This document shows positions 51,839 to 61,390 of a stretch of DNA of 64,000 nucleotides, piece by piece. The stretch comes from Microbacterium oxydans (GTDB taxonomy: Bacteria; Actinomycetota; Actinomycetes; Actinomycetales; Microbacteriaceae), in NCBI RefSeq assembly GCF_000956525.1, contig NZ_JYIW01000025.1, positions 186,001 to 250,000 of the forward strand, given 5' to 3'. The first letter of the stretch is position 1, and the number at the start of each line of letters is the position of its first letter. The notes beneath the pieces are model-generated. The model did not search any database. It saw nothing but the letters and a program-made list of their open reading frames with translations, and had not been told where the DNA came from. Made by a program: the position numbers and the translations under genes.

Positions 51839-53832
51839 TGCCGGCCTATCGACCCATCGGCCTTGGCGACATCATCTCCTACGAGGGACTTGAGCACGAA
51901 GTGGTCGACATCGACGGCTCGCGTCTCACACTGAAAGGGCACAATCATTTCGGTCGCCGTAGCGTTCTCGCCTGGCAACTCCTGGACGAGATTGAGCTCG
52001 TCGGACATGTCCCCTACACCGTCCCGCCGGACACGAGCCTCAAGGATGCAGGGATCACGGGGGATGACGCCCGCAAGGCGAAAATCTGGCGCGACGTCGT
52101 GAGCCTGCTTGAGACCGGACGCGACACGAGCGCTCTGCCCGATGATTCGGCGGATCCGGAGTTCGACCCCACACTCGGAAAAGCCGAGCGAGTGCGAAAC
52201 GCCGTGAAGTACCTCGCGCGACGGGGCATCATCGCCACGGAACGCACTGTCTACAACATGTGTCACAGGTGGGCAGCGAACCCCTCGCTTCTCAGCTTCG
52301 TGGATGGGAGAAAGCTCAAGGACTCGACTGTGGAGAAGCGGGCTCCGAAGCTTCTTTGGATGAAGATCGGCGAGGTGCTCGACGCTCACTGGCGCGGACC
52401 GGACATCGACGACAAGTTCCTCCTCGCCAAGGCTCGCGACCTCGTAACCGCCGAGGAGCCCGGCTTCGATTTCCCCAGTCGCTCCACCCAGAGCAAGTAC
52501 CTCAAGATCATCAAGCACCAAAAGCGATGGAAGAAAACGGCGAACCAGCGCCGGGTCGCATCGAAGCGACCCGGCGAGGGCTTCGGAGCAACAGGGGCAA
52601 GCCGACCGGGAGAGTTCGTGCATGCCGACACCACGAAGATCGCTTGCTTCCTCATCGATCACCACGGCAACCGTGCCCGCTTCGAGCTCTCGATCCTCCT
52701 CGATGTCTACAGCACCACGGTCCTCGCTTTCGCGCTTGCTCGGACGACCACAGCTTCAACCATCGTGCGACTACTGGCCCGGGCATCGTTTCCCCGACAA
52801 CTGCGACCATACGAATCCGCAGCCAGAGAGGAGGTCGAGTCGGCTGCCGCCGACTATCCAGAACTCGTCGACCTAGTCGACCGCTGGAGCCCCGATGACG
52901 ACATCGCTCCTTTCGTTGCAATCGAAACTCTCGTCATCGACAACGGAATGCCGTTCGTTGCCGAACTCACGCGACGCGTTGCCGAAGCGCTCGGCTGCGG
53001 TGTGCGGTACTCACGCACCTACACTCCCGAGGACAAGGCAAAGGTTGAGAAAGCACTCAAAGACATCGAACACCGACTTGTCCAGATCATGCCTGGCTTC
53101 ACCGGCGCAAGCGCAGAGAACAGGGGGGAGATCCCCGAAACGGAGCTACTCGAACACGTCGTCATGGTGCAACTGCTCCAGGATTTTTTCGACAACGTCT
53201 GGGCGAACACGCAAAGCCGTGGGCTCAGCGATCCGCTCACCCGGAACTCCTTCCTAACGCCCAACCAGGTACTGCGGACCGCTCTGGCCATCGCCCCGTC
53301 AATTCCGGTCCCTGACGTCGCAGAAAACTACATCCGCCACCTTGAGTCTGGTTACCGACGGATTGAACACTACGGCGTGGATGTCATGAGCGGAAAGTAC
53401 GACTCGAGGGACCTTGGACCACTCTTCAGACAGGCGTCAGGCGACCCTCGGCATGACGACGAGTACCTCGTGAAGTGGGACCCTGATTACCCCACTGTCG
53501 TTTGGGTCATGGATCCACATCGAAGGACGTGGATCGTGTGCCCTTACAAGCGGATAGCGGACTACGAGCGGCCGTTCGCCCGAGAGATGCTCCGTGGCGC
53601 TTCGAGAAGCACTGAGGGTGTAATCAAAGACGAAGTGCGTGCAGCGATGGACCTGGTTGCGAGGTACGACCGCTATCGCACGCCTGTGAACCTGGCCGGT
53701 GTGAAGCAGTCCGGCAACAAGAGAGCTGCGAAAGGCTCTGCCGCTCAGCTGCCGCCCCACCGACGGGCGACGAAGAGAGCTGGTGTCGAGGGCATCAGAT
53801 TGGTCAGCCCGGACGAAGAAATCGAGAACTGA
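51835..53832 (+). CDS. tnsB: TnsB/TniA-like DDE transposase
   Basis: 665 residues. Retroviral-integrase-fold catalytic domain with Asp265 (FVHADTT), Asp369 (LVIDNGMPF) and Glu405 (KAKVEKALKD), a DD-35-E spacing. N-terminal DNA-binding region and a C-terminal basic tail (KQSGNKRAAKGSAAQLPPHR) that probably contacts TnsC. It cuts and joins transposon 3' ends. Overlaps tnsA and tnsC. Confidence 0.93.
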   Translation: MMPAYRPIGLGDIISYEGLEHEVVDIDGSRLTLKGHNHFGRRSVLAWQLLDEIELVGHVPYTVPPDTSLKDAGITGDDARKAKIWRDVVSLLETGRDTSALPDDSADPEFDPTLGKAERVRNAVKYLARRGIIATERTVYNMCHRWAANPSLLSFVDGRKLKDSTVEKRAPKLLWMKIGEVLDAHWRGPDIDDKFLLAKARDLVTAEEPGFDFPSRSTQSKYLKIIKHQKRWKKTANQRRVASKRPGEGFGATGASRPGEFVHADTTKIACFLIDHHGNRARFELSILLDVYSTTVLAFALARTTTASTIVRLLARASFPRQLRPYESAAREEVESAAADYPELVDLVDRWSPDDDIAPFVAIETLVIDNGMPFVAELTRRVAEALGCGVRYSRTYTPEDKAKVEKALKDIEHRLVQIMPGFTGASAENRGEIPETELLEHVVMVQLLQDFFDNVWANTQSRGLSDPLTRNSFLTPNQVLRTALAIAPSIPVPDVAENYIRHLESGYRRIEHYGVDVMSGKYDSRDLGPLFRQASGDPRHDDEYLVKWDPDYPTVVWVMDPHRRTWIVCPYKRIADYERPFAREMLRGASRSTEGVIKDEVRAAMDLVARYDRYRTPVNLAGVKQSGNKRAAKGSAAQLPPHRRATKRAGVEGIRLVSPDEEIEN

Positions 53833-54914
53833 TGGCACTCTTGCACAGAACTGCGGTGCCGCTCATGAGTCGAGAGGGACTCGAGCGCCTCTATCAAGAG
53901 CACGTGAATCGCCCGGACGTGCTCACAGCCCGGCAGTACCTACGCATGACTGAGAAGCAACGCCAAACCTACGACGAACGACGCATTCGCTACATTCACC
54001 ACGGGCTGACCATCGGCACCCAGTCGTTCAACGAGGCCAAGAAGCGCCTTACCTCGCTTTACATTCACAATGCAGCCACACTTCACGACCCACTGAGCCT
54101 CGCGTTAAGCGGAGCACCGTATCTGGGGAAGAGCCACACCCTGACCGAGCTCGCTCGCTTCACCGCGAACCGACTTCGGCGGGACACCCCAGACTTCATC
54201 GACAAAGAGATGATGCCATGCGTCATCATCACGGTCCCCGCGCCCACTACGTCGAAGGGGATTCTTCAGGAACTACTGACGTTCATCGGCATCGAATCCA
54301 CGAGGGCCTACACCGAGCAACAGCTGCGAACGACAGCAGTTCGCGCAATGAACGAACATGGCACCCGTCTCTTGGCGTTCGACGAAGCGCACAACATGAC
54401 GCGCGGCGGTCCCGCTCAGCGGGAAGCGACGAAGAACATGATCAAGAAGCTCATGGGCGATGTCGAGGCGACGCTCGTCTTTGCAGGGATCGACCTGAAC
54501 GACAACGGCCTGTTCGAGGGGATTTCTGGCCGTCAGCTCAGTAGCCGCACACAGCTGATCGAGTTGCATCCTTACTCGGCGGCGACCGAGGGTGATCGCG
54601 AGGTGTGGAAGACCACAGGTGATTACTTCGAGGATGCTCTCGGACTCATCGGCAACGAGCCGGGAACCGTGAGAAGCCTGGCTTCGTACCTCTTCAACAG
54701 GACAGGCGGCGTCATGGGCGAGCTAGCGAACACGCTGCGAACCGCCGCCGTGATTCTCATCAAGAGCGACGCTGTGGCGCGTTACGGGCGGGAGCAGATC
54801 ACTCAACATCTCTTGGACGAGATCCCAATGGGGGACGCCGCTGAACAACGAAGACTGTACGGCAATGACCAATACGACTGGCCGACGTTCCCCGTGGAGA
54901 GCTTGGCTGGTTAG
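53832..54914 (+). CDS. tnsC: TnsC/TniB-like AAA+ ATPase
   Basis: 360 residues. Walker A LSGAPYLGKSHT with Lys100, Walker B RLLAFDEAHNM, sensor-like LVFAGIDLNDNG. It forms filaments on target DNA and passes the TniQ-marked site to the transposase. Shares one base with the tnsB stop and ends two bases before tniQ. Confidence 0.93.
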   Translation: MALLHRTAVPLMSREGLERLYQEHVNRPDVLTARQYLRMTEKQRQTYDERRIRYIHHGLTIGTQSFNEAKKRLTSLYIHNAATLHDPLSLALSGAPYLGKSHTLTELARFTANRLRRDTPDFIDKEMMPCVIITVPAPTTSKGILQELLTFIGIESTRAYTEQQLRTTAVRAMNEHGTRLLAFDEAHNMTRGGPAQREATKNMIKKLMGDVEATLVFAGIDLNDNGLFEGISGRQLSSRTQLIELHPYSAATEGDREVWKTTGDYFEDALGLIGNEPGTVRSLASYLFNRTGGVMGELANTLRTAAVILIKSDAVARYGREQITQHLLDEIPMGDAAEQRRLYGNDQYDWPTFPVESLAG

Positions 54915-54916
54915 CC

Positions 54917-57034
54917 ATGCGGATTTCGGATGCGCACGTAGCCGAATTACGAGAACGTTCGTGGCGGCTCCCGTTCCGAGCTCGTCTACACGCGCTGGAG
55001 TCTCATCAGAGTTTCTTCGCCCGGTTGGTACGGGCCAATTATTGCGAGTACGTCCACCTCGATCATCGCGCTCGATTGGCGGGCATGGCGTATCCGGATC
55101 AGGCCTGGCGCAAGAGCGAACTCGCCGTGGAACTGATGAGCGGGCTGCCGGTCGGTACTTTTTCCGGATCCACCCATGCGCTTCCTCGAGTGTGCACCGA
55201 CCCCGACTGCCGCTGCTCAACGTCCCTGGTGGGCCCCCGCAACCTCTGTCTTCAATGTGCCAGAGGGGAAAGCGTGGGTCTTGTCGACAACTTCGAGCCG
55301 TATGTCTGTATACGCCATCAGCGGTGGACAGGACCGGGGGCCGGCATAGACGGACAACTCTCAGTGCGAGGGTTCCCAGAGTTCGGGCGCGCCGCATCCC
55401 AGCACCGACGGCTGCTAAGGGCTGGACTGCTCGACTCGTTGCGATTCCGAGCTATATGGAAGCTGCTGACGGATGAGTTCCTTGCAGGTCGATTCCTGCC
55501 TCGAACCGGCGGCATCGTCGCGGACTGGCGCTTCAGAGCGGAAGCGCACATGCGCGCGGTCGTCTACCCTGACGCAATCAACCTCTACTCGGCGTTCGAG
55601 ACCGGGCAAGTGCTTGGGCGTGTGCTTGATCCCCGCAACGCCCTCCAGGTAGTGGAAGACATCCTCGCGGAGATCGTTGAGGTGCGCACCGGAGTGGCAT
55701 GTGCCCCCGAGGTTGCGCAACGCTTGAGGTACCATCTTCGCCCCGATTTCTACCGCGTCGCATTGGCCACGACCCCTGGGTGGCATGACGGCCCGTCGAC
55801 GGTGTACCCGCCTCCAATGATGTTCACCCACGACCGAGACTTGTCTGCCATCGACTTCTCACGATGGCCCACGACGCGGAAAGGTATCGCCCCGGGCTAC
55901 CCGGGCTTCGACCGGCCAGACTCCCCGATGTACATCGTGTCTCGAGCGGTGAAGGAGTTTCGGGACGAGTTTTGGTACGACGTCCGTGGCGATCTCTTCG
56001 ATGACATACGCCGAAGCAGGATGATCAAATCCTTTTGGGTTTGCCGAGCAGGGCACGCGTTTGAAGCCTCAATCGTCTCCCGTGAACGGGCGCCGCGCAC
56101 GGGATGCCAGGCGTGTGCGAATAAAATCACTGTCCCTGGGGTGACCGACATCGCAACGACTGACCCCGAAGCCTTCAGCTATTGGGACCACTGCGCGAAT
56201 CTGATTCGCGGACTTCGGTACTGGCAGGTGACAGCAAAGCGCGAAGAGAAGGCAGCTTGGACATGCCGACGCGGTCACTCGTTCGAGATGTTCATCATGC
56301 TCTTCACAGCGGATCCGAGATGTCGGCGTTGCTATCCGCCCAATCAGGCACGAGTCGACCTCGTGCTCGACCACCCAGATCTTCTGCCGCTATGGGATGC
56401 CGACGCTAACGAGGCCTTCGACCTCCGTTCGGTGGCTCTGAACATTGACGTTGTCGCATGGAGGTGTCAAAAGGAGAATCATCCCTTTACCTCGACCCTT
56501 TATGACATGCTGCATCGACGCCAATTATGTCCCATCTGTTCCGGAAGGCGAATCGTCTCCGGCATCAACGACTTCCAGACGCTCTACCCGGAGGAAGCCG
56601 AGGAGTTCTCGTGGGCGCTGAACGACGGCGTGACCCCCGACCAGCTTTCGCCAGGGAATCAGAAGGACGTCTTTCTGTGGGTCTGCAGGAAGAAAGGCCA
56701 CATCTATCCCAGCAGCGTGTACCTAAGGGTCCTGGGGTACGGCTGCGGGCACTGCGCTGGACGCCTAGTGACTCCGGGAGAGACTGATCTGGAGTCGGCG
56801 CGCCCGGGCGTCGCGGCGCGCTGGCATTCGGTCGCGAACGGTCCCCTCACTCCTCGCGACGTGCACAGCGGATCAAGCGCGAGGGCCTACTTCACCTGCC
56901 TATGCGACCGGCCCTACCGGTGTGAGATTAGGTATATGCGCGAAGACAAGTATTGCCAGTCGTGCACAGCCAAGATCTCGACGTGGAAACGGCGATCTGG
57001 TTCCACGCTGCCCAAACTATCCACAGGCCGCTGA
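54917..57034 (+). CDS. tniQ: TniQ/TnsD-like target selector with five treble-clef zinc repeats
   Basis: 705 residues. N-terminal TniQ region (RLPFRARLHALESHQSFFAR, zinc pairs CTDPDCRC and CLQC). From about residue 370 come five repeats of a DUF4379-like treble-clef finger: FWVCRAGHAF...GCQAC, AWTCRRGHSF...CRRC, AWRCQKENHPF...CPIC, LWVCRKKGHIY...CGHC, FTCLCDRPYRC...CQSC. In TnsD-type proteins the C-terminal part reads a specific target; here the finger array probably does that. Closest end of the element lies beyond its stop, before a chromosomal terminator. Confidence 0.88.
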   Translation: MRISDAHVAELRERSWRLPFRARLHALESHQSFFARLVRANYCEYVHLDHRARLAGMAYPDQAWRKSELAVELMSGLPVGTFSGSTHALPRVCTDPDCRCSTSLVGPRNLCLQCARGESVGLVDNFEPYVCIRHQRWTGPGAGIDGQLSVRGFPEFGRAASQHRRLLRAGLLDSLRFRAIWKLLTDEFLAGRFLPRTGGIVADWRFRAEAHMRAVVYPDAINLYSAFETGQVLGRVLDPRNALQVVEDILAEIVEVRTGVACAPEVAQRLRYHLRPDFYRVALATTPGWHDGPSTVYPPPMMFTHDRDLSAIDFSRWPTTRKGIAPGYPGFDRPDSPMYIVSRAVKEFRDEFWYDVRGDLFDDIRRSRMIKSFWVCRAGHAFEASIVSRERAPRTGCQACANKITVPGVTDIATTDPEAFSYWDHCANLIRGLRYWQVTAKREEKAAWTCRRGHSFEMFIMLFTADPRCRRCYPPNQARVDLVLDHPDLLPLWDADANEAFDLRSVALNIDVVAWRCQKENHPFTSTLYDMLHRRQLCPICSGRRIVSGINDFQTLYPEEAEEFSWALNDGVTPDQLSPGNQKDVFLWVCRKKGHIYPSSVYLRVLGYGCGHCAGRLVTPGETDLESARPGVAARWHSVANGPLTPRDVHSGSSARAYFTCLCDRPYRCEIRYMREDKYCQSCTAKISTWKRRSGSTLPKLSTGR

Positions 57035-57184
57035 CGCGCCGCGACGATACCCGGGCATGCGCAGCTATCACCGAGCTCTTGCACGATAGTGACGCGGACG
57101 TTCGGAGGCATGAGCGCGTCAGTTACGCTGAAAGAAGCGGCTCAAATTGAATGAATCGTCGAGAACCTACATCTCCACGGCGAA

Positions 57185-57218
57185 CAGCGCCCTCGCTCCG
57201 AACGGAGCGAGGGCGCTG
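57185..57218. terminator. Terminator at the junction with chromosomal genes
   Basis: A 15-16 bp perfect stem (CAGCGCCCTCGCTCCG and its complement) with a tiny loop, downstream of the minus-strand gene at 57256 and of tniQ. Confidence 0.9.
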
Positions 57219-57255
57219 TCGTGTTCCCCGACGCGTGGCAGGGGGCGCGTGCCGT

Positions 57256-58269
57256 TCAGACGCGGACTCCGGCAAGGCGGGCGCGTCGCTCCTCCTCGCG
57301 CTTCGAGTACGTGGCGGCGCGGATCGCATCGTCAGATTCCAAACCCGTCCCCAACGCACCGCCGAGTGTCGCCGCCGAAGCGACGAACCAGGTGAGCACG
57401 AACAGATCGCCGAGGCCGACTGGTCGGCCGAGTGCTTCGCTCATCACGGCCGTCTTGAGCACGAAGAGCGCCCACGCCAGGTTCACGAGGTAGAGGACCA
57501 GGTAGCAGATGACGATGCCGATCGTCAGCGTCAACAGCGTCGACGTGTTGTAGAGACGCGATCTCTCACGTGCCTGCGCCGAATCGTCGTCCGGGCGATC
57601 CCAGAGCCTGCCGTCGATCACGATCCACGCGATGATGATCACGATCGAGGCCACGGTCGCTGCAGCCAGTCGCCAGCCCGACAGAGACATGGCGAGCGAC
57701 CACACTGTCGGCTCGATCGTGGCCACCGCGCCGGTCGCCAGGGCGGCGACCAACGCGGACTTGAGCCCGGCGGCGAGCAACCATGGGCGGTTGGCCAGCA
57801 CCATGCCGAGCAGCACCCGTCCACGGGCGCTGAGGCCGGGCAGCGGGAGGCGCTTCTCCTCAGGCGAGGTGGGTGCGGCCATCCCGTCGACGAGTCCTTG
57901 TACCGCGGAGCGGGCCCGGGCCTGCACCCGGAAACCGCCGAGAGCCGGCAACGACAGCACCGCGGACTGGTGGCCAGGATCGATCGCCGCAAGCAGGTAG
58001 CGGCCGTCATCATCACGAAGCGGAAGCTCGGTGACGCCGATGACGAGAGTCCACCCCCGCTCGTCGGCGTGCGCATGAAGTCGTTCCAGGGCGATGTCGA
58101 CGTCTTCGGATCCGAGTGTGAACGGTTCGCTGACGAGTTCGACGATCCAGCCGTCGGCCTCAGCCTCGAGAGGTGGGGTGAGGCCGGTCATCCGACGTGC
58201 GACCACCGTCGGCGACGCGGGATCGGCCACGAGACCCGCTCGGATCGGCTCCATCTCCGAGACGTACAC
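57256..58269 (-). CDS. Hypothetical membrane protein
   Basis: About 337 residues. The N-terminal 130 are soluble (DDDGRYLLAAIDPGHQSAVL); four hydrophobic helices follow, including LAAATVASIVIIIAWIVIDG and LTLTIGIVICYLVLYLVNLAW. Not assigned to a family. GTG start at 58269; ATG 58254 is an alternative. Its codon use and layout are those of the ordinary chromosome. Its 3' end faces the transposon module, so it may be the gene next to the insertion site. Confidence 0.8.
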   Translation of the reverse strand: MYVSEMEPIRAGLVADPASPTVVARRMTGLTPPLEAEADGWIVELVSEPFTLGSEDVDIALERLHAHADERGWTLVIGVTELPLRDDDGRYLLAAIDPGHQSAVLSLPALGGFRVQARARSAVQGLVDGMAAPTSPEEKRLPLPGLSARGRVLLGMVLANRPWLLAAGLKSALVAALATGAVATIEPTVWSLAMSLSGWRLAAATVASIVIIIAWIVIDGRLWDRPDDDSAQARERSRLYNTSTLLTLTIGIVICYLVLYLVNLAWALFVLKTAVMSEALGRPVGLGDLFVLTWFVASAATLGGALGTGLESDDAIRAATYSKREEERRARLAGVRV

Positions 58270-58316
58270 CCGCGTCGGCTCTGACGCATCGGCATGCGCA
58301 ACCTAGGATTGCTGCG

Positions 58317-59324
58317 ATGAGCGAGCCCACCCCCGATGCGCAGGTGCACGCGACGGTCGGGCGGAAGCTCGTCCGCAGCCCGTTGGTCTGGGGTGCGCTG
58401 CTCCTCGCCGTCGCGATCCTGGCGACGCTCGCGGGGGATGACCTGAGCTTCGTGCCGTTCCTGTTGATGCTGGTCGGCGGATGGTGCTTCGGCTTCGCGT
58501 TCGTCAACGCCACGCTGCGCATGACACCGTCCCGCGCCGGGGTGCTCCTGCACGCCGCAGTTGCGATCCTGCTCGGCGCCGCCATCGCGTTCGTGGTCGA
58601 GTTCGGCAACGACATGCTTGCCCCCTTCCCCGAGCGGATCCGCGCCGTCGCCGCCGCGCTGCAACTCGCCGCGATCCCGGCCGCGGGATGGATCTGGCTC
58701 GGGTTGCTCAGCCGTGTGACCGATGCCCTCACCAGGCGCGAGGCGAAGAAGCGGCCGGCACCGGTGCCGCCCGAGTGGGAGCGAGAGGAGAACGCCGACG
58801 GATCGCGCGTGCGCTTCCCCGGCATCCCGTTGCGGATGCGCGTGCTCACCGGCGCGATCGTCGTGATCGTCGTGGTGTTCGGACTCGGCGGTACGTTGCT
58901 GCTGATCGCGTTCGACGACATCGTGCTGCGCATGGGCGCGCGCGTCGCGATCATCCTCGTCGGCATCGTGATCGCGCTGCCGGTGTACGCGGTGTTCACC
59001 GCGGTACTGCGCCGCCGCACCAAGGCGTGCACGGTCGCCTTCGGCAATGACGAGCTGCGGCTCTCGGTCGGCGACCACACCGACGTCATCCGGTTCCGCG
59101 ATCTTGAGCACCTGCTGTGGCGGACCCGCAGCGACCATGCGCGCATCGAGGTGCGCGGTGCGGGAGTCGATCGGACGATCATCGCGGGTCTCGCCAAGCC
59201 ACCGGCGGGTCGCACCGCCGAACTCCCGGTGCTCCCTCGACGCGTGTTCCGCCGCCTCGAGCTGGCCGGCATGACACTGACGCGGTCCCGCCGCGCCGAC
59301 GTCGTCACCTTCCAGCGCCCCTGA
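58317..59324 (+). CDS. Hypothetical multi-pass membrane protein
   Basis: 335 residues. Six hydrophobic helices in pairs (LVWGALLLAVAILATLAG, FLLMLVGGWCFGFAFVNATL, VLLHAAVAILLGAAIAFVVE, and others), then a soluble PH-like tail (IRFRDLEHLLWRT, VVTFQRP). Function unknown. ATG 58317 with weak upstream signal; it diverges from the previous membrane protein over 47 bases. Confidence 0.8.
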   Translation: MSEPTPDAQVHATVGRKLVRSPLVWGALLLAVAILATLAGDDLSFVPFLLMLVGGWCFGFAFVNATLRMTPSRAGVLLHAAVAILLGAAIAFVVEFGNDMLAPFPERIRAVAAALQLAAIPAAGWIWLGLLSRVTDALTRREAKKRPAPVPPEWEREENADGSRVRFPGIPLRMRVLTGAIVVIVVVFGLGGTLLLIAFDDIVLRMGARVAIILVGIVIALPVYAVFTAVLRRRTKACTVAFGNDELRLSVGDHTDVIRFRDLEHLLWRTRSDHARIEVRGAGVDRTIIAGLAKPPAGRTAELPVLPRRVFRRLELAGMTLTRSRRADVVTFQRP

Positions 59325-59333
59325 CCGGCGCGC

Positions 59334-59945
59334 TCACTCCGCCGGGTACGCGCGTTCCTGCAGCAGGCCCGCAAGGTGGGCGGCATTCCTGGCGGCGGTC
59401 GACGTGGCGGACGCCACCTTCTCGGGCGTCGCCTCGAGGTCCTTGTAATCGACCGTCTGCATGGCTTCGCCGTTCCAGTACACGGAGCCCTGCGCCGGGA
59501 TCGTGTACCCGATGTCGTCGAGCGACTGGAACAGGATCGCCGCGATGTGGTGGGCGCCGTCCTCATTGCCGACCACTGCAGCGATCGCGACCTTGTCGAA
59601 CAGGTGCGGGCGGCCCTCGGCATCCGTCTCGCTCAGCTCTGCGTCCAGACGCTCCAGCACCCGCTGGGCGATGCTGGAGTGCTGGCCCATCCAGGTCGGC
59701 GTGGCGAGCACGAGGATGTCCGCGGCGAGGACCTTCGCGCGCAGCGCGGGCCATTCGTCATCGCCACCCATGTCGGCTTCGACACCGGGGCTGATCGTGC
59801 TGTCGGCTGCGCGGACCAGCTCGCCGGCCACGCCGTGCTCGGCGAGGGCGTCGAGCACCTGGGAGGCGAGCAGGTCGGTGCTCGAGTCCGCGGGGGAGGC
59901 CTTCAGCGTGCAGGAGATGGCGAGTGCCGTGAGGGAAGTGGTCAT
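59334..59945 (-). CDS. Flavodoxin-like NAD(P)H-dependent FMN reductase
   Basis: 203 residues, flavodoxin fold. ALAISCTLKASPADSST is the phosphate-binding loop, LATPTWMGQHSS and VVGNEDGAHH hold the isoalloxazine contacts. Binds FMN and may reduce quinones or azo compounds. Start ATG 59945, where the fold begins; the frame extends nine residues upstream. Confidence 0.88.
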   Translation of the reverse strand: MTTSLTALAISCTLKASPADSSTDLLASQVLDALAEHGVAGELVRAADSTISPGVEADMGGDDEWPALRAKVLAADILVLATPTWMGQHSSIAQRVLERLDAELSETDAEGRPHLFDKVAIAAVVGNEDGAHHIAAILFQSLDDIGYTIPAQGSVYWNGEAMQTVDYKDLEATPEKVASATSTAARNAAHLAGLLQERAYPAE

Positions 59946-60060
59946 GTCCTGACGAAACCACCCGCCTGGCATCGCTGGACAGGGGGTTTCCTCTCTCGGT
60001 CGTCTGCGCTAGTCGCGTCGGCGGGTACGCTAGGAGACGGCCGCTACGACAGGAGACCCC

Positions 60061-60264
60061 GTGATCCTCAGCTTCATCTTCTTCATGATCCTCTTCCTCG
60101 GAGGCATCTACCTCATGGGTCTCGCGCAGTCGCTCGAGGACTTCCAGGCGATCGTCTTCACCGGCGGTCTGCTGATCACGATGCTCTCGCTCGCCTTCAT
60201 GATGCGCCAGGGTGGCACGGCCACCCGTCGGTCGAACAACTGGTCGGGCAACGCCACCGACTGA
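60061..60264 (+). CDS. Small two-helix membrane protein
   Basis: 67 residues, GTG start with AGGAGACCCC upstream. Two hydrophobic helices (LSFIFFMILFLGGIYLMGLA and IVFTGGLLITMLSLAFMM) and a short polar tail. Common in Microbacteriaceae as an uncharacterised protein. Confidence 0.75.
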   Translation: MILSFIFFMILFLGGIYLMGLAQSLEDFQAIVFTGGLLITMLSLAFMMRQGGTATRRSNNWSGNATD

Positions 60265-60305
60265 CCCGCCGCCGACTGACCGCGGGCCTCTGATCGTCGG
60301 GCGGC

Positions 60306-60908
60306 TCAGCGCCGCTTCGCGAGCCGCGCTTCGAGGTTCGCCTTCACGGCAGGCCACTCCGGCTCGATGATCGAGAACTCGACGCTGTCGCGCAGGGCGC
60401 CGTTGCGGTAGCGCGACATCGCGCGCATCACGCCGTCCTGCTTCGCGCCGAGGCGCTCGATGGCGGCCCTCGACTGGAAGTTCACCCATTGTGTGGTGAG
60501 TCCGACCCGGAAGACACCGAGCGTCTCGAACGCGTGGCGGAGCAGCAGCAGCTTCGATTCGGCGTTCGTGCCGGTGCCGTGTGCCGAGGGGCGGTTCCAG
60601 GTGTAGCCGATGTGCAGCCGTGGAACGGAACCATCGATGTCGTAGTACGTCGTCATCCCGATCGCGCGACCGGCGGCGTCGAAGGCGGTGAACGGCACCA
60701 TCTCGCCCGTCTCGCGCAGCGCGATCCGTCGATCGATCTCAGCGGCGACGCCGTCCGGAGCCGGCACCGACGTGTACCAGGCGGTCTTCCACAGGTCGCC
60801 CTCTTCGACCGCTTCCACGAGTGCATCGTGGTGGGTGATCTCGAGCGGTCGGAGCTCGACGAGCTCTCCGGTCAGCGTGACGGCGGCGGGAGCGACGAGG
60901 AAGGCCAT
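60306..60908 (-). CDS. GNAT-family N-acetyltransferase
   Basis: 200 residues, RimJ/RimL-like layout: IGMTTYYDIDG, LHIGYTWNRPSAHGTGTNAE (acetyl-CoA loop), VGLTTQWVNFQSRAAIERLG. Acetylates an amine on a protein or small molecule; target unknown. ATG 60908 chosen; the frame reaches a TTG four codons upstream. Confidence 0.9.
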   Translation of the reverse strand: MAFLVAPAAVTLTGELVELRPLEITHHDALVEAVEEGDLWKTAWYTSVPAPDGVAAEIDRRIALRETGEMVPFTAFDAAGRAIGMTTYYDIDGSVPRLHIGYTWNRPSAHGTGTNAESKLLLLRHAFETLGVFRVGLTTQWVNFQSRAAIERLGAKQDGVMRAMSRYRNGALRDSVEFSIIEPEWPAVKANLEARLAKRR

Positions 60909-60942
60909 GGCCCCATTCAATCAGCGCGGAACGCGTTCACGC

Positions 60943-61383
60943 TCACGCCGCGGCGAAGCGATGCGCCCACTGCCGTGTACCCATGCCGGGGTCGAGGGGA
61001 GTGGTGTCGCCGATTCGCTGCAGGAGCTCCTGGAAGGCGATCACGAGTTCGATGGTCACGCCGAGTTCGAATGCCAGGCTGGCGCGATGGGTGCCGCGGA
61101 GGGCTTCGGCGGCTGCATAGGCCGCGGGCGTGATCAGCAGTCGGGCGGCCCACGCGTCGGCCTGCCGTTCCTGGCGGCGACGGAGGGCGGCGGTCGTCGT
61201 GACGGTGTGGCCGAGCGTCGCGTGCCCGAGTTCGTGGGCGAGCACGCTGCGTCTGGTTCGTGCGCTCATGCCGGGGTCGAGTCGGATGCTGCGCGACGCA
61301 TGGTCGTAGCCGCCGAGCGTCCGGCCGCGCCGCTCGATCACTCGGAGTCCCTGCGCTTCGACGAGTCGGAGGAGGTCGTCCAT
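60943..61383 (-). CDS. ImmA/IrrE-family metallopeptidase (chromosomal)
   Basis: 146 residues. AHELGHATLGH is the zinc motif and QADAWAARLLITPAAY the third ligand region. Paired with the XRE gene just upstream (seven-base gap), the usual repressor/protease arrangement. It is much shorter than the ImmA protein of the ubiquitin-like locus and has no zinc ribbon. Start ATG 61383 because the conserved region starts there. Confidence 0.88.
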   Translation of the reverse strand: MDDLLRLVEAQGLRVIERRGRTLGGYDHASRSIRLDPGMSARTRRSVLAHELGHATLGHTVTTTAALRRRQERQADAWAARLLITPAAYAAAEALRGTHRASLAFELGVTIELVIAFQELLQRIGDTTPLDPGMGTRQWAHRFAAA

Positions 61384-61390
61384 GCTTTCC

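Larger units (their letters stand above)
51068..57034 (+). mobile_element. Tn7-like transposition module (TnsA-TnsB-TnsC-TniQ)
   Basis: Four overlapping or abutting genes in canonical order. Terminal repeats and target duplication could not be identified by reading, so the extent of the element and its cargo are unknown; coordinates cover the genes only. Candidate boundaries are the AT-rich stretch at 50940-51010 and the 57035-57180 spacer before a chromosomal terminator. Confidence 0.85.

Noticed and set aside
57032..57120. Three TGACGCG copies after tniQ as TnsB-binding sites
   Set aside because: The heptamer is common in this GC-rich sequence (for example 44825) and no matching array was found on another side.
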